Shown here piece by piece: positions 16,101-17,090 of a DNA stretch of 17,090 nucleotides. Numbering within the stretch: the stretch's first letter is position 1; each line of letters starts with the position of its first letter. The DNA comes from JAYWGN01 sp043778255 (lineage in GTDB: Bacteria; Bacteroidota; Bacteroidia; Chitinophagales; Chitinophagaceae): the NCBI GenBank assembly GCA_043778255.1, contig JAYWGN010000053.1, positions 1 through 17,090 on the forward strand, in the 5' to 3' direction. Under the pieces are notes generated by a model. That model ran no database searches, was not told the origin of the DNA, and saw only the letters and a program-made list of their open reading frames with translations. The position numbers and the translations under genes are program-made.

Positions 16101-16717
16101 TCTAACGTTTTTAGTTGGTTATTTATTTCAAATACTAAATCTTCAATACGGTTAAGATCATTTTCGGTTGCTTCAAGTTTGCTTTTGGCTTCTTTTTTAC
16201 GTGTTTTGTATATGCTTATACCAGCAGCCTGTTCTAACATTCGGCGTCGGCTGTTTTCCTTATCTTTTATAATTTCATCAACCATACCAAGCTCTATTAT
16301 AGCATAGCTGTCGGTACTTACTCCTGTATCCATTAGTAAGTTTTGTATATCTTTTAACCTACAACTTACATCGTTAAGTCGGTATTCGCTATCGCCATTT
16401 CTATAAAATTTTCGGGTTATGGTAATGGTATTAAATTCGGTAGGTAGTAAGTTTTTAGTGTTTTCAAAAGTTAGCGATACTTCGGCAAGGCTACTGGCAC
16501 TACGGCTTTTGCTGCCGTTAAATACTAGGGCATCGAGGTTTTCACTTCGTAAATGCGATATTTTTTGCTCCCCTATTACCCAACGTATGCTATCTACAAT
16601 ATTGCTTTTACCACAACCATTTGGGCCTATTACACCAGTAACACCATTATCAAAGTGTAGTATAGTTTTATCGGCAAAACTTTTAAATCCTTTTATTTCA
16701 AGACTTTTTAAACGCAT
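13187..16717 (-). CDS. smc: Chromosome segregation ATPase SMC
   Basis: SMC is the ATP-driven core of bacterial condensin, which loops and aligns newly replicated DNA together with ScpA and ScpB. At 1176 residues it has normal length. The N-terminal head holds Walker A GPNGCGKS (31-38), with Q51 as the Q-loop. The first coiled coil runs from about 165 to 500, rich in Gln, Glu and Leu. The hinge is about 505-660, with a Gly pair at 656-657. The second coil reaches about 1010. The C-terminal head has the signature LSGGERT (1083-1089), Walker B CILDEVD ending at D1114, and the H-loop THNKTT. All ATPase motifs are intact. An Asn/Ser-rich tract (about 586-598) interrupts the hinge. The start ATG 16717 gives the classic MRLKSLEIKGFKSFADKT opening. 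It is first in a probable smc-lipoprotein-FabZ-like unit. Confidence 0.98.
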   Translation of the reverse strand: MRLKSLEIKGFKSFADKTILHFDNGVTGVIGPNGCGKSNIVDSIRWVIGEQKISHLRSENLDALVFNGSKSRSASSLAEVSLTFENTKNLLPTEFNTITITRKFYRNGDSEYRLNDVSCRLKDIQNLLMDTGVSTDSYAIIELGMVDEIIKDKENSRRRMLEQAAGISIYKTRKKEAKSKLEATENDLNRIEDLVFEINNQLKTLENQAKKAEKYFEIKKEYREVSLELAKAALETFNLNYKNYTQQQDETVNSKLQIETTIATDEAALEQEKLEFVTQEKALQSLQSIFNELVQQVRTTENEKSLAQQRIHYLKEREKGLNEFMQKADGQQVALTESIQFTTTQQADEQIILQTLHTDFEQLQQAVEQTRIVLNNQREELDTLRAENTQVQRNQFEAEKKVAVADTSIQNIQRTIQQLTDENENRAKQLQQLAQDKTIKTTELDTKKTDLQQLQQQHEYTKEQILQTQATLEVLRSQLANESRTLDAKKNEYDLLKSMIDTMEGYPESVKFLHKNTNWANQAPILSYILYVKEPYRAALENVLDPYLNYYIVNNLAEGLQAVQLLNDNKKGKANFFLLDALNELTTNSNSNNSNASNLIPAIDVVEFDAKYKALVHHLLSNVYIAETDEAMLQNTTHIILEKTGKYVKGTYTLTGGSVGLFEGKKIGRVKNFEKLTAIIAAQTVIVNDLKIQIQSQQNEMLGYNEQLKENAIRQTQQTINQLTNTVFSIENKIENLTNSQDAATTRLQQLSFDLQTNQESTIGVKELLANLSAATLLLTEKLQLSNTNFNAAQDAYNTANTNFNAHQLQLSRQQSKLAALQQELDFKTKQLQELVIQLQTNTQQLTQAVAEINTNTTTLQTVETALISLLQNREIEQQKLNLADQTYYNLRSVLSQKETALKQKQKQKETIDTALNTIKDTINELKLQVTGTKERLYVEFKINIDDVLDQPRTGEQPVAELQDKADKMKKRLENIGEVNPTAIEAYEEMKKRYDFIVEQKNDLITAKDSLLQTIQEVEATANQKFLDTFNQVRDNFKKVFKALFTDDDEADLVLENPDNLSDTGVEVIAKPKGKRPTSLTQLSGGERTLTATALLFAIYLIKPAPFCILDEVDAPLDDANVGKFTQMIRKFSENSQFIIVTHNKTTMAAVDVIYGVTMQEPGVSKLVPVDFRSLN

Positions 16718-16724
16718 TTTTTTG

Positions 16725-16745
16725 AGTAGTTAGTAGTTAGTAGTT
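16725..16745 (-). repeat. Three 7-bp tandem repeats just upstream of smc
   Basis: AGTAGTT is repeated three times without error on the plus strand (16725-16731, 16732-16738, 16739-16745), reading AACTACT on the smc strand. The array starts eight bases before the smc ATG, inside the expected 5' untranslated leader. Confidence 0.8.
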
Positions 16746-17016
16746 AGATATGCACTATGTTTTAATAAATTGCGTAGCTATTTACATATAAAACTTTATT
16801 AACAATAACAAAAAGAAATAACAATTAACCACTAGTAACTAATCATTATTTCTTATTTGGTCTGCGAACATAAACGTTTAAACCTGCTTTTTAAAGTGAT
16901 GTAAAAAAGATGTGAATAAGTAGTGGGGAAAAGTATTGATTTGATAAATAGTTATTAGCTGACCAAGCCCAAATTTGTTTTCAATTTCATAACAAAAGCC
17001 ACTTTTCATATTTAAA

Positions 17017-17090
17017 CGTCACTGCGATGGTACGTGCCAGAAGCAACCTCTCTAAAATTATTCAGATTGCTTTGTTGAGCAAGAACCTAA
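17017..17090. repeat. Degenerate REP-like repeat cut by the window edge
   Basis: CGTCACTGCGATGG, followed by AGAAGCAACCT, resembles the interspersed Bacteroidetes repeat that usually reads GTCATTGCGAGG, then GAAGCAATCT. AAGCAACCT (17041-17049) and AGATTGCTT (17064-17072) form an imperfect inverted pair, as in such elements. The mirror of the outer part would lie beyond 17090. The match is from memory of the pattern and the copy is diverged. Confidence 0.45.

Larger units (their letters stand above)
16718..17090. other. Non-coding region upstream of smc to the window edge
   Basis: No gene is supported here. The stretch holds the heptamer array at 16725-16745, a DnaA-box-like TGTGAATAA at 16911-16919, a small palindrome AAACGTTT near 16873-16880 and, from 17017 on, what looks like a degenerate interspersed repeat. 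The smc promoter should lie here but I see no full TAnnTTTG match on the minus strand. Confidence 0.5.

Noticed and set aside
13242..16733. Many plus-strand open frames opposite smc
   Set aside because: They are antisense shadows of the long smc gene, rich in Cys, Ser, Leu and Val because of its repeated Gln and Leu codons. None has a plausible start region or domain.
16911..16935. DnaA-box-like TGTGAATAA near a second, poorer copy, as a possible replication origin
   Set aside because: Only one good box is present. There is no cluster, no dnaA gene and no clear unwinding element next to it.
17028..17090. Open frame from ATG 17028 to the right edge
   Set aside because: It lies inside the repeat-like segment, and its translation has no protein-like pattern.

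Overview
The window looks like an ordinary housekeeping stretch of an AT-rich Bacteroidetes chromosome, probably a Chitinophagaceae-like lineage. The evidence is three proteins with type IX secretion (T9SS) C-terminal sorting domains, start codons without Shine-Dalgarno sequences, promoter -7 elements of the Bacteroidetes type TAnnTTTG, a glycine-rich RRM protein, an HD phosphohydrolase next to lpxD, and a greA-HIT pair. The genus cannot be fixed from sequence alone.

Layout, left to right. At 1-235 is the tail of a T9SS-secreted protein, followed by a strong terminator and an intergenic stretch with very short GC-rich palindromes. At 587-2323 (+) is a secreted zinc amidase of the PGRP/Amidase_2 family with a T9SS tail. 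Facing it at 2502-2974 (-) is a small membrane-protein gene that appears broken by a one-base frameshift in a homopolymer. Next, all on the minus strand, come a glycine-rich RRM protein (3308-3739), lpxD (3947-4993), a COG1078-type HD phosphohydrolase (5048-6244), a HIT protein (6462-6851) and greA (6856-7329). The greA leader holds a terminator-like hairpin. On the plus strand follow an SRPBCC-like protein (7624-8121), an Amt ammonium transporter (8270-9592), a four-helix membrane protein of unknown function (9912-10322) and a T9SS-secreted subtilisin-like protease (10467-12467). Back on the minus strand, smc (13187-16717), a small putative lipoprotein (12944-13147) and a FabZ-like hotdog dehydratase (12477-12929) read as one transcription unit, converging tail to tail with the protease. 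The right edge (16718-17090) is non-coding and seems to end inside a degenerate interspersed repeat.

The genes form several ordinary modules: envelope and lipid A synthesis (lpxD, FabZ-like), secreted wall and protein hydrolysis through T9SS (amidase, protease), transcription fidelity (greA), chromosome organisation (smc) and nitrogen uptake (amt). I see no defence island, prophage, transposase, CRISPR array, tRNA or rRNA. The items most worth a second look are the possible greA attenuator, the frameshifted small membrane gene, the families of tiny palindromes, the heptamer repeat directly upstream of smc, and the repeat fragment at the right edge. I did not find a convincing new multi-gene system.
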